Of a DNA stretch of 64,000 nucleotides, positions 8,369 to 17,518 are shown in pieces. Location: assembly GCF_014297445.1 (NCBI RefSeq), contig NZ_JACORU010000006.1, forward strand, positions 186,001-250,000, written 5' to 3'. The translations under genes and the position numbers were made by a program. Source of the stretch: Ramlibacter albus. Lineage in GTDB: Bacteria > Pseudomonadota > Gammaproteobacteria > Burkholderiales > Burkholderiaceae_C. The notes under the pieces were generated by a model, which was given only the letters and a program-made list of their open reading frames with translations, was not told where the DNA came from and did no database searches. The first letter of the stretch is position 1. Each line of letters begins with the position of its first letter.

Positions 8369-9391
8369 TTATTGGGTCCGCGTGACCTTGTTCAAGAATG
8401 GCGGCGTGTCAGGGTCGAGTCCTCGCGCACGCGCCAGCGCTTCGACCATCGGGTAGAAGCTCTGGATCGCGCACAGCGGGTCCAGGTCCTCGCTCGGGCT
8501 TTCGGCCAGCGGCAGGTCGGCCCCGGGGGTGCCTTGCGGCGCCGCGAGCAGCACGCGCGCGCCGCGCGAGCGCATGCGGGTCGCCAGTTCCAGCAGCCCC
8601 GGCTGCGCGGGGCCGCGTGGCGCGAAGACCAGCAGCGGGAAGCCTTCGCCGATCAGCGCCATCGGGCCGTGCTGCACCTCGGCACCGGAAAAGGCTTCCG
8701 CCTGGATGCCGCAGGTTTCCTTGAACTTCAGCGCGGCTTCCAGCGCCACCGGCAGCCCGAGGCCGCGGCCGATCACGAAAAGCCGGTCGTCGCCCTGCAG
8801 CGTTTCGACGGCACGCGACCAGTCGAGGCGCGAGGCCTGCGCCATCGTGTCCGGCAAGCGGCCGATCGCGTCGCGCAACTGCGGGTCGCCTTGCCACGCG
8901 GCGACGAGTCGCGCCCCTGCGAGAAGCTGCGCGATGAAGCTCTTGGTGGCCGCCACGCTCTTCTCGTCGCCCGCATGCAGGCCGAACACCCACTCGGCCG
9001 CGGTGCCGAGCGGGGATTCGCTCGCATTGACGAAAGCGGCCGTGATGGCGCCGCCGCGACGGAAGTAACCCGTGGGTTCCACCAGGTCCGGGCTCTGGCC
9101 CGATTGCGAGAACGCGAAGGACGCGAGTCCCTCGCATGCGATGCGCGACTGGTACAGCGTCACCAGCGACATCGGCAACGACGTCACGAGCTTGCCGAGG
9201 CGTGCCATCACGAGGTACGCGGCATAGTGCGCGGCATGGTCCGAGCTGCCGCGCGCGATGGTGAGCAGCGACGACGGCGCGCGCTCGCGCAGCAGCGCGC
9301 CGAAGTCGCGATACGCGTCCACGTCATGGGTCAGCTGCCGCGCGACCACGTCGGGCGCCTGCAGCGCTTCAGCGAGCATCCGCGAGGGCAA
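8369..9391 (-). CDS. SIS-domain sugar isomerase/deaminase (NagB-II-like)
   Basis: 340 residues with two SIS (sugar isomerase) domains, related to the isomerase half of GlmS but lacking the glutaminase domain; GlmS-like stretches include SQSGQSPD, KSFIAQLLAG and HGPMALI. Placed after nagA and a glucosamine kinase, it is best read as glucosamine-6-phosphate deaminase of the NagB-II type, giving fructose-6-phosphate and ammonia. The TTG start at 9391 has an AAGGAG site six bases upstream and overlaps the end of nagA by 23 bases; an ATG at 9379 is the alternative but lacks a close ribosome site. Confidence 0.87.
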   Translation of the reverse strand: MPSRMLAEALQAPDVVARQLTHDVDAYRDFGALLRERAPSSLLTIARGSSDHAAHYAAYLVMARLGKLVTSLPMSLVTLYQSRIACEGLASFAFSQSGQSPDLVEPTGYFRRGGAITAAFVNASESPLGTAAEWVFGLHAGDEKSVAATKSFIAQLLAGARLVAAWQGDPQLRDAIGRLPDTMAQASRLDWSRAVETLQGDDRLFVIGRGLGLPVALEAALKFKETCGIQAEAFSGAEVQHGPMALIGEGFPLLVFAPRGPAQPGLLELATRMRSRGARVLLAAPQGTPGADLPLAESPSEDLDPLCAIQSFYPMVEALARARGLDPDTPPFLNKVTRTQ

Positions 9392-10598
9392 GGGGCTCTC
9401 CTTCGAGGTAGACGTCTTTCAATTGCAGGTCGCGGTCCAGCACCACCGCGTCGCACCACGCGCCTTGCGCCAGGCGGCCGCGGTCCGGCAGGCCCAGGTA
9501 GTCGGCGGCGAAGGTGGAGACGCGCTTGGACGCGTCGGCGAGCGACAGGCCGAGCTTTTCGACCAGGTTGCGCAGCGCCTGGTCCATCGTGAGCGCCGAG
9601 CCTGCAAGCGTTCCATCCGCGAGGCGCACGCCCCCGAGGCACTTGGTCACCTGCTGACGGCCCAGCATGTAGTCGCCGTCGGGCATGCCGGTGGCCGCCG
9701 TCGAGTCGGTGACGCAATACAGGCACGGGATCGCGCGCATCGCGGCGCGGATCGCGCCGGGGTGCACGTGCATCATGTCCGGGATGATCTCGGCGTACTG
9801 CGCATGCGCGAGCGCGGCGCCGACGATGCCGGGCTCGCGGTGGTGCATGCCCGTCATCGCGTTGAAGAGGTGCGTGAACCCGGCCGCGCCGCGCGCCAGG
9901 GCCTGCACGCCGTCGTCGTAGCTGCCCGCGCTGTGGCCGACCTGCACCCGGAAGCCGGCCTGCACGAGAGCGGGTATGTCTTCGAGGTGATGCGGCATCT
10001 CGGGCGCCAGCGTGACGAGGCGGATGGGTGCGAGCGCGTGCAGGCGCTGCAGTTCGTCCATCGACACGCGGCGGGCGTAGTCGGGTTGCGCGCCGAGGCG
10101 TCCGGGGTTGATGTAGGGGCCTTCGAGGTGAACGCCGAGGATGCGGGCGCCGCTACCGCGAACCCCGCCGTTCCCGCGAGTCGTGCCGGCAGGCGCCGAG
10201 GCATCCGCCTGGAGCCGGCACAAGGGCGACAGTGCCTCGAATGCTCGCACCAGGTCATCCATCGGCGCAGTCATCGTCGTCGCCAGCAGCGCCGTCGTGC
10301 CGTGCCGCGCATGGCAGCGCGCCACCGCGGCGGCCGCGTCGCTGCCTTCCATGATGTCGCGCCCGTCGCCGCCGTGCACGTGCAGGTCGATGAAGCCGGG
10401 CAGGATGAGGGGCTCGCTGCTGTCGCGCACGATGCGCTCGGCGCTGGAGAGGCGCACGTCGCCGGCGGCGTCGCCATCCACGGCGGCGTCCTCGACAGGG
10501 TCACCCTCGATGCGGGCGATGTGCCCGTCCTCGCCGATGTCGATGCGTCCCCGGACCCATCCGCCGGGGGTGAGTACGTGGCCTTGCAGTGTGCGCAT
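9369..10598 (-). CDS. nagA: N-acetylglucosamine-6-phosphate deacetylase
   Basis: 409-residue amidohydrolase-superfamily enzyme that removes acetate from GlcNAc-6-phosphate. Visible family marks are the metal site FIDLHVHGGDG, HLEGPYINP, VQVGHSAG, the HLFNAMTGMHHREPG motif and the catalytic region VTDSTAATG. The ATG at 10598 shares one base with the stop of the kinase gene (TGATG), and the 3' end overlaps the SIS gene, so the three are translationally coupled. A poorly conserved Gly/Ala-rich insertion around residues 140-155 is longer than usual. Confidence 0.95.
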   Translation of the reverse strand: MRTLQGHVLTPGGWVRGRIDIGEDGHIARIEGDPVEDAAVDGDAAGDVRLSSAERIVRDSSEPLILPGFIDLHVHGGDGRDIMEGSDAAAAVARCHARHGTTALLATTMTAPMDDLVRAFEALSPLCRLQADASAPAGTTRGNGGVRGSGARILGVHLEGPYINPGRLGAQPDYARRVSMDELQRLHALAPIRLVTLAPEMPHHLEDIPALVQAGFRVQVGHSAGSYDDGVQALARGAAGFTHLFNAMTGMHHREPGIVGAALAHAQYAEIIPDMMHVHPGAIRAAMRAIPCLYCVTDSTAATGMPDGDYMLGRQQVTKCLGGVRLADGTLAGSALTMDQALRNLVEKLGLSLADASKRVSTFAADYLGLPDRGRLAQGAWCDAVVLDRDLQLKDVYLEGEPLALADAR

Positions 10599-11485
10599 CA
10601 ATGCGTGGTTTCTGTTTCCTGCAGCACGAGCCGGCGTGCCAGCGCGAGCGCGCCGGCGGCCGGGCCTTCGGCCGGCTCGACGACGCGCCGCTTGAGCGCC
10701 GGGCCTACGCGCGGCGCGAGGCGGTGCGCGATGCTGCCGGCAAACGCCACCGGCAGGCGCCCATGCGGGTCCAGCGCATGCGCGATGGCCTCCAGCGCCG
10801 CGAGGGCCTCGCGCACGAAGCGCTGCGCCGTCGGGTCGACCGGCTCGTATTCGAACACAGCGGGGGCGAGTTGGGCGTAGGCAAACTGCCCGGCGCCGTC
10901 GCACCACGCCTGCAGCGCATCGCGCGTTGCGCCGCATTGCTTCCAGATGGATTGCGCCAGCGGCCCGGCACGCTCGCGGCCGTCCAGCGCGGCCTGCGCG
11001 TGGCGCACCGCCTGCAGGCCCAGCCACGCGCCGCTGCCTTCGTCGCCGACCGGAAAGCCCCAGCCGCCGACGGTGCTGCGCGTGCCGTCCGGGCGCAGCA
11101 CTTCGCCGATGCTGCCGGTGCCGGCCGCGACGATGGCGCCGGGCTTGCCGCCGAGGGCGCCGACGAGCATGGCGAAGGAGTCGGTTTCGGCATCGAGCAG
11201 CGCGAGGCCGGGGTCGGCGGCGAGGAAGGCTTCGCGCCAGGGTGGGTTGCTGACGCCGGAGAGGGCGCAGACGGCTGCGCATGTGTGCCAGCCCGGCCAT
11301 GCGACGTCCGCATCCTCAAAGGCGGCGCGAGCTGAAAGCTCGACGTTTCGCCATGCTTGCGCGACTCCTTGGCCAAGCGCGGAAGGACCTGCGTCGCCAC
11401 GGCCGAGCAGCGCCCCGGCCACGCGCGCAAGCCATGCACGCGTGCCGCTGCCGCCGCCATCGATGCCCAGCACGTACTCGACCAT
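10598..11485 (-). CDS. gspK: BadF/BcrA-family glucosamine (GlcN/GlcNAc) kinase
   Basis: 295 residues with the ASKHA fold: phosphate-1 loop LGIDGGGSGTRAWL at the N-terminus, GAIVAAGTGSIG as phosphate-2/adenosine segments and GWGFPVGDEGSGAWLG, which is characteristic of the glucosamine kinase GspK/N-acetylglucosamine kinase branch of the BadF/BadG/BcrA family. Next to nagA and a deaminase it should phosphorylate glucosamine or GlcNAc in the cytoplasm, so the sugar enters without a PTS. It begins the amino-sugar block; a sequence resembling the GntR site of the uronate genes lies 30 bases upstream. Confidence 0.88.
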   Translation of the reverse strand: MVEYVLGIDGGGSGTRAWLARVAGALLGRGDAGPSALGQGVAQAWRNVELSARAAFEDADVAWPGWHTCAAVCALSGVSNPPWREAFLAADPGLALLDAETDSFAMLVGALGGKPGAIVAAGTGSIGEVLRPDGTRSTVGGWGFPVGDEGSGAWLGLQAVRHAQAALDGRERAGPLAQSIWKQCGATRDALQAWCDGAGQFAYAQLAPAVFEYEPVDPTAQRFVREALAALEAIAHALDPHGRLPVAFAGSIAHRLAPRVGPALKRRVVEPAEGPAAGALALARRLVLQETETTH

Positions 11486-11514
11486 GGTCGTTAGAACCCG
11501 GCCGAAAAGCGCGG

Positions 11515-11527
11515 TTCGTCGGACAAC
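11515..11527. promoter_or_regulatory. Candidate third GntR site upstream of glucosamine kinase
   Basis: TTCGTCGGACAAC matches the perfect palindrome at 16653-16665 (read on the other strand) at 11 of 13 positions. It lies in the 60-base gap between gudD and the kinase gene, about 30 bases before the kinase start. Weak on its own; it matters only if the regulator is shown to bind. Confidence 0.3.
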
Positions 11528-11545
11528 GCGCCGTCGCCGTGCCCG

Positions 11546-12871
11546 TCAGCGCACGAGACAGGGCCGCTTGTTGTCGAACTTCCAGCCGGGGATCAGGTAC
11601 TGCATCGCGATCGCATCGTCGCGCGCGCCGAGGCCATGCTGCTGGTAGAGCGCGTTGGCCTTCTCCACTTCAGCGATGTCGAGCTCGATGCCGAGCCCGG
11701 GCTTCTTCGGCACCTGCACGTAGCCGCCCGCGATCTTCAGCGGCTCCTTGGTGAGGCGCTGCCCGTCCTGCCAGATCCAGTGCGTGTCGATGGCGGTCAC
11801 CTTGCCGGGCGCGGCCGCACCGACGTGCGTGAACATCGCGAGCGAGATGTCGAAGTGGTTGTTCGAATGCGAGCCCCAGGTCAGCCCCCAGTCGCGGCAG
11901 GTCTGCGCCACGCGCACGGAGCCGGCCATCGTCCAGAAGTGCGGGTCGGCCAGCGGGATGTCCACGGATTGCAGCGCGAGCGAGTGGGCCATCTGGCGCC
12001 AATCCGTTGCGACCATGTTCGTGGCCGTGGGCAGGCCGGTGGCGCGGCGGAATTCCGCCATCACTTCGCGGCCCGAGAAGCCCTCTTCCGCGCCGCACGG
12101 GTCTTCGGCATACGCAACGATGCCGCGCATCATGTGGCCCAGGCGGATCGCATCTTTCAGCAGCCAACCGCCATTCGGGTCGAGCGTGACGCGCGCTTGC
12201 GGGAAGCGCTCGTGCAGCGCCGTCACGGCCTCCACCTCCGCGTCGCCGGCGAGCACGCCGCCCTTGAGCTTGAAGTCCTGGAAGCCGTAACGCTTCTGCG
12301 CGGCCTCGGCGAGCTTCACGATGGCCTGGGGCGTCAGCGCTTCCTCGTGGCGCAGGCGCAGCCAGTCGTCGGCCGCATCCGGTTCGCTCGCGTACGGCAA
12401 ATCCGTCTTCTTGCGATCGCCGACGAAGAACAGGTAGCCGAGCATCTGCACCGAGTCACGCTGCTGCCCTTCGCCAAGCAGCGCCGCCACCGGCACGCCC
12501 ATGTGCTGGCCTTGCAGGTCGAGCAGCGCGGATTCGACCGCTGTCAATGCATGGATCGTCGTGCGCAAATCGAACGTCTGCAGCCCGCGGCCGCCCGAGT
12601 CGCGGTCCGCGAACCTGGCGCGCATCGCATTCAGGACGGCCTGCAGGTTGCCGATGCCCTGCCCTTCGACGAGCGGGCGCGCGTCTTCCAGCGTCTGGCG
12701 GATCTTCTCGCCGCCGGGCACCTCGCCCAGGCCGGTGTTGCCGGCGCTGTCGGTGACGACGACGATGTTGCGGGTGAAGAAGGGCGCATGCGCGCCCGAG
12801 AGGTTGAGGAGCATGCCGTCGCGTCCCGCCACCGGGATCACGCGCATGTTCTCGACGACGGGAGCAACCAT
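11546..12871 (-). CDS. gudD: Glucarate dehydratase (enolase superfamily)
   Basis: 441 residues, the usual GudD length. Marks of the mandelate-racemase/glucarate-dehydratase group are FKLKGG (catalytic KxK), DPNGGW, AEDPCG, NMVATDW and the catalytic-His segment [17 protein letters not shown]. It dehydrates D-glucarate to 5-dehydro-4-deoxyglucarate, the substrate of the KdgD encoded upstream. The ATG at 12871 shares one base with the stop of the Bug gene (TGATG), so it is coupled to it. Reaction assignment is from family; galactarate or epimer specificity cannot be excluded. Confidence 0.93.
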   Translation of the reverse strand: MVAPVVENMRVIPVAGRDGMLLNLSGAHAPFFTRNIVVVTDSAGNTGLGEVPGGEKIRQTLEDARPLVEGQGIGNLQAVLNAMRARFADRDSGGRGLQTFDLRTTIHALTAVESALLDLQGQHMGVPVAALLGEGQQRDSVQMLGYLFFVGDRKKTDLPYASEPDAADDWLRLRHEEALTPQAIVKLAEAAQKRYGFQDFKLKGGVLAGDAEVEAVTALHERFPQARVTLDPNGGWLLKDAIRLGHMMRGIVAYAEDPCGAEEGFSGREVMAEFRRATGLPTATNMVATDWRQMAHSLALQSVDIPLADPHFWTMAGSVRVAQTCRDWGLTWGSHSNNHFDISLAMFTHVGAAAPGKVTAIDTHWIWQDGQRLTKEPLKIAGGYVQVPKKPGLGIELDIAEVEKANALYQQHGLGARDDAIAMQYLIPGWKFDNKRPCLVR

Positions 12872-13827
12872 CAGTCGGCGGTGATCTTGCGGGTTTCGAT
12901 CAGCTTCTTCCAGCGCGCGTACTCCGTCGCCTGGTAGGCCGCGAACTGCTCCGGCGTGTTCGCCACGATCTCGAAGCCCTGCTCCATCAGCCTGGCCTTG
13001 GTGGCCGGCTCGTTCAGGGTGGCCACGATCGCCTCGTGCAGCTTCTTCCTGATGTCCGCGGGCAAGCCCTTGGGTGCCGCGACGGCTTGCCACGACTGCA
13101 CTTCCGCACCCTTGACGCCCTGCTCGGCGAGCGTCGGCACTTCCGGCAGCAGCGGGTTGCGCTTCTCGGAAGCCACACCCAGCGCGCGCACCTTGCCCGC
13201 CTTGATGTGCTGGATGATGCCGTTGATGTTGACGAACGCCGCGTCCACCTGGGCGCCCAGCAGGTCGTTGATGGCAGGGCCGCCTCCCTTGTACGGGATG
13301 TGCAGGCCTTCGGTGCCGCTTTGCTGCCAGAGCAGCTCGGCCGAGAGGTGGTCCGACGAGCCGTTGCCCGACGAAGCGAAGCTCACCTTGCCGGGCGCTT
13401 TCTTCAGCGCAGCCAGCAGGTCGCCAAGGTTCTTGTGAGGAGACGCGGCCGGCACCACCAGCACGTTGGGCGCCTGCACGGCAATGCTGATCGGGTCGAA
13501 GTCCTTCAGGGCGTCGTACTGCACGCCCTTGATCAGGTGCGGCGCGATGACGAACGGGCCGAGCGAGGACACGAACAGCGTGTAGCCGTCCGGCGCGGCG
13601 CGCTTGACGAACGCGGCGCCGACGGTGCCGGTGGCGCCGGCCTTGTTCTCGATGACGAAGGTGCCACCCAGCTTTTCCTGCAGCTTGGGCTGCAGCACGC
13701 GCGCGATGGCATCGGTGCTGCCGCCCGGCGGGAAGGGCACGACGATGGTGACGGGCTTCTCGGGATAGGCCGCGAGCGCAGCGACGCCGACGGTGGCGGC
13801 GATGAGGAAGGAAAGGAGTTTTTTCAT
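12871..13827 (-). CDS. Bug-family tripartite tricarboxylate receptor (TctC-like)
   Basis: 318 residues with a short signal peptide ([19 protein letters not shown]) and the Bug/TctC signature [20 protein letters not shown] near the mature N-terminus; [17 protein letters not shown] and IPYKGGGPA are also typical. Periplasmic solute receptor of the TTT class. Set between kdgD and gudD, it most likely binds a sugar acid such as glucarate or a hexuronate; no TctAB subunits are in this operon. A run of CT repeats just upstream (AGAGAGAG on the coding strand) acts as the ribosome site. Confidence 0.93.
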   Translation of the reverse strand: MKKLLSFLIAATVGVAALAAYPEKPVTIVVPFPPGGSTDAIARVLQPKLQEKLGGTFVIENKAGATGTVGAAFVKRAAPDGYTLFVSSLGPFVIAPHLIKGVQYDALKDFDPISIAVQAPNVLVVPAASPHKNLGDLLAALKKAPGKVSFASSGNGSSDHLSAELLWQQSGTEGLHIPYKGGGPAINDLLGAQVDAAFVNINGIIQHIKAGKVRALGVASEKRNPLLPEVPTLAEQGVKGAEVQSWQAVAAPKGLPADIRKKLHEAIVATLNEPATKARLMEQGFEIVANTPEQFAAYQATEYARWKKLIETRKITAD

Positions 13828-13855
13828 CGGGCTTGTCTCTCTCTCTCTGCTTGGT

Positions 13856-14767
13856 TTACTGCGGGCCGAGGGCGTCGATCAGCGCCTTCAGCTTCTCCAT
13901 TTCGTCGGCCTTCAGGTCGGTGAGCGGTGCGCGCACCGGGCCCGCGTCGTGGCCGACGAGCTTCGCGCCTGCCTTGACGATCGACACCGCGTAGCCGGGC
14001 ACGCGGTTGCGGATCTCCAGGTAGGGCATGAAGAACTTCCTGAGCAGCTCGTGCTGCGTCGCCATGTCGTCGCCCCGCACGGCTTCGTAGAACTTCATCG
14101 CCGTCTTCGGGATGAAGTTGAAGACTGCCGACGAATACACCGGCGTCCCCAGCGCCTTGTACGCCGCGGCATAGACCTCCGCCGTCGGCAGGCCGCCGAG
14201 GTAGGAGAAGCGGTCGCCCATCGTCAGGAAGATCTGCGACATGAGCTCGATGTCGCCCACGCCGTCCTTGAAGCCGATGAGGTTGAGGTTGCGCTCGGCC
14301 AGCTTCGCGAGCGTGGCCGGCTGCAGCTTCGAGTTGGCGCGGTTGTAGACGATGACGCCGAACTTCACGCTCTTGCAGACCGCTTCGACGTGCGCGGCCA
14401 GGCCTTCCTGGCCTGCTTCGGTGAGGTAGTGCGGCAGCAGCAGGATGCCGTGCGCGCCCGCTTCTTCAGCGGCCTTCGCGCACTGGATGGCGAAGCGCGT
14501 AGGGCCGCCTGCGCCGGCAATGATCGGCACCTTGCCGCGGCACGTATCCACGGCCGCCTTGATGATGCGCGGGTACTCGTCGCCGGTGAGCGAGAAGAAC
14601 TCGCCCGTGCCGCCGGCGGCGAAGAGGGCCGTGGCGCCATAAGGGGCCAGCCACTCGAGGCGGCTGCGATAGCCGGCCTCGTTGAAATTGCCCTGCGCGT
14701 CGAAGTCCGTCAGCGGAAACGACAGCAGGCCGGAAGAAACGATTTTCTTGAGGTCTTGCGGGTTCAT
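13856..14767 (-). CDS. kdgD: 5-dehydro-4-deoxyglucarate dehydratase
   Basis: 303-residue member of the DapA/N-acetylneuraminate lyase superfamily. The Schiff-base lysine is in [10 protein letters not shown] and the catalytic tyrosine in [23 protein letters not shown] is the KdgD-like version of the GTTGE phosphate/carboxylate loop. It decarboxylates and dehydrates 5-keto-4-deoxyglucarate to 2-oxoglutarate semialdehyde, joining the route to the TCA cycle. A semialdehyde dehydrogenase, often found next door, is not in this window. Confidence 0.95.
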   Translation of the reverse strand: MNPQDLKKIVSSGLLSFPLTDFDAQGNFNEAGYRSRLEWLAPYGATALFAAGGTGEFFSLTGDEYPRIIKAAVDTCRGKVPIIAGAGGPTRFAIQCAKAAEEAGAHGILLLPHYLTEAGQEGLAAHVEAVCKSVKFGVIVYNRANSKLQPATLAKLAERNLNLIGFKDGVGDIELMSQIFLTMGDRFSYLGGLPTAEVYAAAYKALGTPVYSSAVFNFIPKTAMKFYEAVRGDDMATQHELLRKFFMPYLEIRNRVPGYAVSIVKAGAKLVGHDAGPVRAPLTDLKADEMEKLKALIDALGPQ

Positions 14768-14787
14768 GGGTTGCGTGGAGAAAGAAA

Positions 14788-15759
14788 CTAGTCGAGCCTG
14801 ATGCTCGCGGCGGCGACCACCTGCGCCCACTTGGCGCGCTCCTGGTGGAAGAACCTGTCCTGTTCGGCGGGCGTCATGGTCACCACTTCGGCGCCCTGCC
14901 CCGCGAGGCGGGCGCGGATGTCGGCGGAGCGGATCACCTGGATCAGCTCGGTGTTCAGGCGCTGCACGATCGCGTCCGGCGTGCCGCGCGCGACGAGCGC
15001 GCCCTGCCACGTGCCTGACTCGAAGCCCTTGATGCCCTGCTCCGCGATGGTCGGCACGTCGCCGATCAGCGGCATGCGCGTGCCCTTGGAAACCGCCAGC
15101 AGCTTGAGCTTGCCGCTCTGCACGTGCGGGTACGTGGCGAGCATGCCGTTCATCATCACCTCGGTCTGGCCGCCGACGGTGTCCTGGATGGCTTGCGCGC
15201 CGCCCTTGTACGGCACGTATTGCCACTTCGCCTTGGAGGCGCGTTCCACGGCGACACCGGCGAGGTGCGGCGCGCTGCCGACTGCCGACACGGCGAAATT
15301 CAGCGGCTTCCTGTGCGAGAGCTCGACCAGCTCCTTCAGGTTGTTCGCGGGCACCGACGGGTGCACGACGAGCAGGTGCGGCGAGTACGCGAGCATCGTC
15401 ACGCCGCGCAGGTCCTTGGCGGGATCGAATGCGAGCTTCGTGTACACCGACGGGCTGATCGCCAGCGCGCCGGTGTCGCAGATCAGGATGGTGTAGCCGT
15501 CGGCCGGGCCTTTCGCCACCAGCTCGGCGCCGAGGTTGCCGTTGGCGCCGGCGCGGTTCTCGACGATCACCGTCGTCTTGAGCGCCTCCGCGAGCGGCTG
15601 GCTCACGGCGCGCGCGATGATGTCGGAGGACCCGCCGGGCGGGTACGGCACCACGAGGCGGATCGGCTTGTTCGGCCAGCCCTGCTGCGCGCCTGCGCTG
15701 AAGGGAGAAACAGCGGCGGCAAGGGTGGCGGCTTGGAGCAGCTGGCGGCGTCGGATCAT
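14788..15759 (-). CDS. Bug-family tripartite tricarboxylate receptor (TctC-like)
   Basis: 323 residues from ATG 15759, with a GGAGA ribosome site 6-7 bases upstream and a Tat-like N-terminus ([20 protein letters not shown]). The mature part opens with [20 protein letters not shown], the Bug signature, and has VENRAGANG and VPYKGGAQA. Periplasmic carboxylate receptor. It is the first gene after the GntR regulator and is followed 20 bases later by kdgD, so its ligand is probably a uronate or aldarate. It is clearly a paralogue of the receptor at 12871-13827, not a recent duplicate. An upstream in-frame start at 15804 is rejected. Confidence 0.93.
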   Translation of the reverse strand: MIRRRQLLQAATLAAAVSPFSAGAQQGWPNKPIRLVVPYPPGGSSDIIARAVSQPLAEALKTTVIVENRAGANGNLGAELVAKGPADGYTILICDTGALAISPSVYTKLAFDPAKDLRGVTMLAYSPHLLVVHPSVPANNLKELVELSHRKPLNFAVSAVGSAPHLAGVAVERASKAKWQYVPYKGGAQAIQDTVGGQTEVMMNGMLATYPHVQSGKLKLLAVSKGTRMPLIGDVPTIAEQGIKGFESGTWQGALVARGTPDAIVQRLNTELIQVIRSADIRARLAGQGAEVVTMTPAEQDRFFHQERAKWAQVVAAASIRLD

Positions 15760-15785
15760 GGCGGTCTCCTGCGGGTCGAATCCGT

Positions 15786-15805
15786 GTTGTCCGTCATCGT
15801 ACAAC
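15786..15805. promoter_or_regulatory. Candidate GntR operator upstream of the Bug-kdgD-Bug-gudD operon
   Basis: The 20-base sequence begins GTTGTCCG and ends ACAAC, the two halves of the palindrome at 16653-16665, here split by seven extra bases; read on the other strand it is TTGTACG, four bases, CGGACAA. It lies 27 bases before the start of the receptor gene, in the gap after gntR, where a repressor site would be expected. Confidence 0.45.
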
Positions 15806-15843
15806 TGGCCCGGTGGATTTTCAAGTCCGTCGGTCGTGGATGC

Positions 15844-16620
15844 CTAACGAGTCGTGCGCGCGGCTGCTTCGGCGGCCTCGCGCGCCTGGCGCAGCCGCTC
15901 GCGGCTGTTGGTCAGGTGCAGGCGCATCGCGGCGCGGGCGGCTTCGGGGTCGCGCCGCGCGATCGCTTCGTAAATCGCCTCGTGCTCGCGGCCCACGCGG
16001 CGCAGGTACTCCGGCAGGTCCTGCATCGCCAGGCGCGGCGAGTTGATGCGCGCGCGCGGGATGAGCGTGGCGCCCAGGTGGCTCATGATGTCCGCGAAGT
16101 AGCGGTTGCCGGTGGCGGTGGCGATGAGCAGGTGGAAGCGCACGTCGGGGTCCACCGTGTTGCCGCCGCTGGCGGTCGCCTGCTCCAGCTCGTCGAGCGC
16201 GCCGCGCATCTGCGTGAGCTGGGTGTCGCTGCGGCGCTGGGCCGCCAGCGCGGCGCATTCCGTCTCCAGGCTGATGCGCAGCTCGAGCACCGCCATCACG
16301 TCGACCGCGGTCGCGATCTCGGCGGGGTCGATGCGCAGCCCGCCGGTGGACTGCGGCGACAGCACGAAGGTGCCGACGCCATGCTTGGTCTCGACGAGGC
16401 CGGCCGCCTGCAGCCGCGAGAGCGCCTCGCGCACGACCGTGCGGCTGACGCCCCAGTTGCGCATGATCTCGGCCTCGGTCGGCAGCTTGTCGCCGGGACG
16501 CAATGTCTGCGCCTTGATCTGCCCGGCCAGCCCCTCCACCACGTCGTGCGCAAGGCTGCGCCCGCGCTGGCGGGTGGCATGGACGGGCTGGGGAATGCCC
16601 TGAGCAGGAACGGTTGACAC
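15844..16620 (-). CDS. FadR-subfamily GntR transcriptional regulator
   Basis: About 258 residues. The N-terminal winged helix shows LRPGDKLPTEAEIMRNWGVS and RTVVREALSRLQAAGLVETKHG; the C-terminal all-helical FCD effector domain (from about residue 95) has the metal/ligand positions in DVRFHLLIATATGN and HEAIYEAI. It is divergent from uronate dehydrogenase and upstream of kdgD/gudD genes, so it likely represses uronate and aldarate catabolism, released by a pathway intermediate. The start is uncertain: GTG 16620 is chosen, GTG 16629 is possible, and neither has a clear ribosome site; an open frame up to 16848 would run through the operator and udh. Confidence 0.9.
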   Translation of the reverse strand: MSTVPAQGIPQPVHATRQRGRSLAHDVVEGLAGQIKAQTLRPGDKLPTEAEIMRNWGVSRTVVREALSRLQAAGLVETKHGVGTFVLSPQSTGGLRIDPAEIATAVDVMAVLELRISLETECAALAAQRRSDTQLTQMRGALDELEQATASGGNTVDPDVRFHLLIATATGNRYFADIMSHLGATLIPRARINSPRLAMQDLPEYLRRVGREHEAIYEAIARRDPEAARAAMRLHLTNSRERLRQAREAAEAAARTTR

Positions 16621-16652
16621 GCGTGCCACGCGATCATGATAATCGGTTGCAT

Positions 16653-16665
16653 GTTGTCCGACAAC
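16653..16665. promoter_or_regulatory. Palindromic GntR operator between gntR and udh
   Basis: GTTGTCCGACAAC is a 13-base palindrome with 6-base arms (GTTGTC/GACAAC) around one central base. It lies between the divergent gntR and udh genes, ten bases before the udh ATG, and has the size and TTGTCNGACAA form known for FadR-type GntR regulators of sugar-acid genes. Binding there would control both genes. Confidence 0.65.
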
Positions 16666-16675
16666 TGATAACGCC

Positions 16676-17482
16676 ATGGCTGACCAGGTACTTGGACGAT
16701 TGCTGCTCACCGGCGCGGCCGGTGGCCTGGGCAAGGTTCTGCGCGGCGGGCTCAAACCGTATGCGCACACCATGCGCGTCTCCGACATCGCCGACATGCC
16801 CCCCGGCTGGCCCGGCGAGGAGATCGTCCGGTGCGACCTCGCCGACAAGAAGGCCGTCGACGAACTCGTGCAGGGCTGCGACGCGATCGTTCACCTGGGC
16901 GGCGTGTCGGTGGAGCGGCCGTTCGAGGAGATCCTCGAGGCCAACATCAAAGGCGTGTTCCACATCTACGAAGGCGCGCGCCGCCATGGCGTCCGGCGCG
17001 TGGTGTTCGCGAGCTCGAACCACGTGGTCGGCTTCCACAAGCAGGGCAAGGTGCTCGATGCGGATTGCGCGAAGCGGCCGGACGGCTACTACGGCCTGTC
17101 GAAGTCGTACGGCGAGGACTTGTCGCGCTTCTACTTCGACCGCTACGGCATCGAATCCGCGTGCCTGCGCATCGGCTCGTCGTTCCCGGAGCCGAAGGAC
17201 CGGCGCATGCTCGTCACGTGGCTCAGTTATGCGGACCTGACCGAGCTGGTGCGCTGCTGCCTGTTCGCGCCGCGCCTGGGCCACACGATCGTCTACGGCA
17301 TGTCGAACAACCGCGACAAGTGGTGGGACAACGCGCAGGCCGCGCACCTGGGCTTCGTGCCCAGGGACAGCTCCGAGCCCTTCCGCGCGAAGATGGAAGC
17401 GCAGCCCCCGCTCGATGCGAACGACCCGGCGAAGCTGTACCAGGGCGGCGCGTTCGTGAAGATGGGGCCGTTCGAGGACTGA
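16676..17482 (+). CDS. udh: Uronate dehydrogenase (SDR, NAD-dependent)
   Basis: 268 residues, extended-SDR fold with the NAD loop TGAAGGLGK (residues 12-20) and catalytic Tyr139/Lys143 in YYGLSKSYGE; SSNHVVGFH at 113-121 is distinctive of uronate dehydrogenases. The enzyme oxidises D-glucuronate or D-galacturonate to the aldarolactone, the first step of the oxidative hexuronate route completed by gudD and kdgD on the other strand. The aldarolactone hydrolase is not seen here. The operator overlaps its promoter region. Confidence 0.92.
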   Translation: MADQVLGRLLLTGAAGGLGKVLRGGLKPYAHTMRVSDIADMPPGWPGEEIVRCDLADKKAVDELVQGCDAIVHLGGVSVERPFEEILEANIKGVFHIYEGARRHGVRRVVFASSNHVVGFHKQGKVLDADCAKRPDGYYGLSKSYGEDLSRFYFDRYGIESACLRIGSSFPEPKDRRMLVTWLSYADLTELVRCCLFAPRLGHTIVYGMSNNRDKWWDNAQAAHLGFVPRDSSEPFRAKMEAQPPLDANDPAKLYQGGAFVKMGPFED

Positions 17483-17518
17483 CCGGGGGCCACGGCAATC
17501 GGCCGTATCCTTGCGGGC

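Noticed and set aside
13841..13853. CT dinucleotide run as a phase-variation tract
   Set aside because: It lies outside coding sequence and simply forms the AGAGAG ribosome site of the Bug gene.
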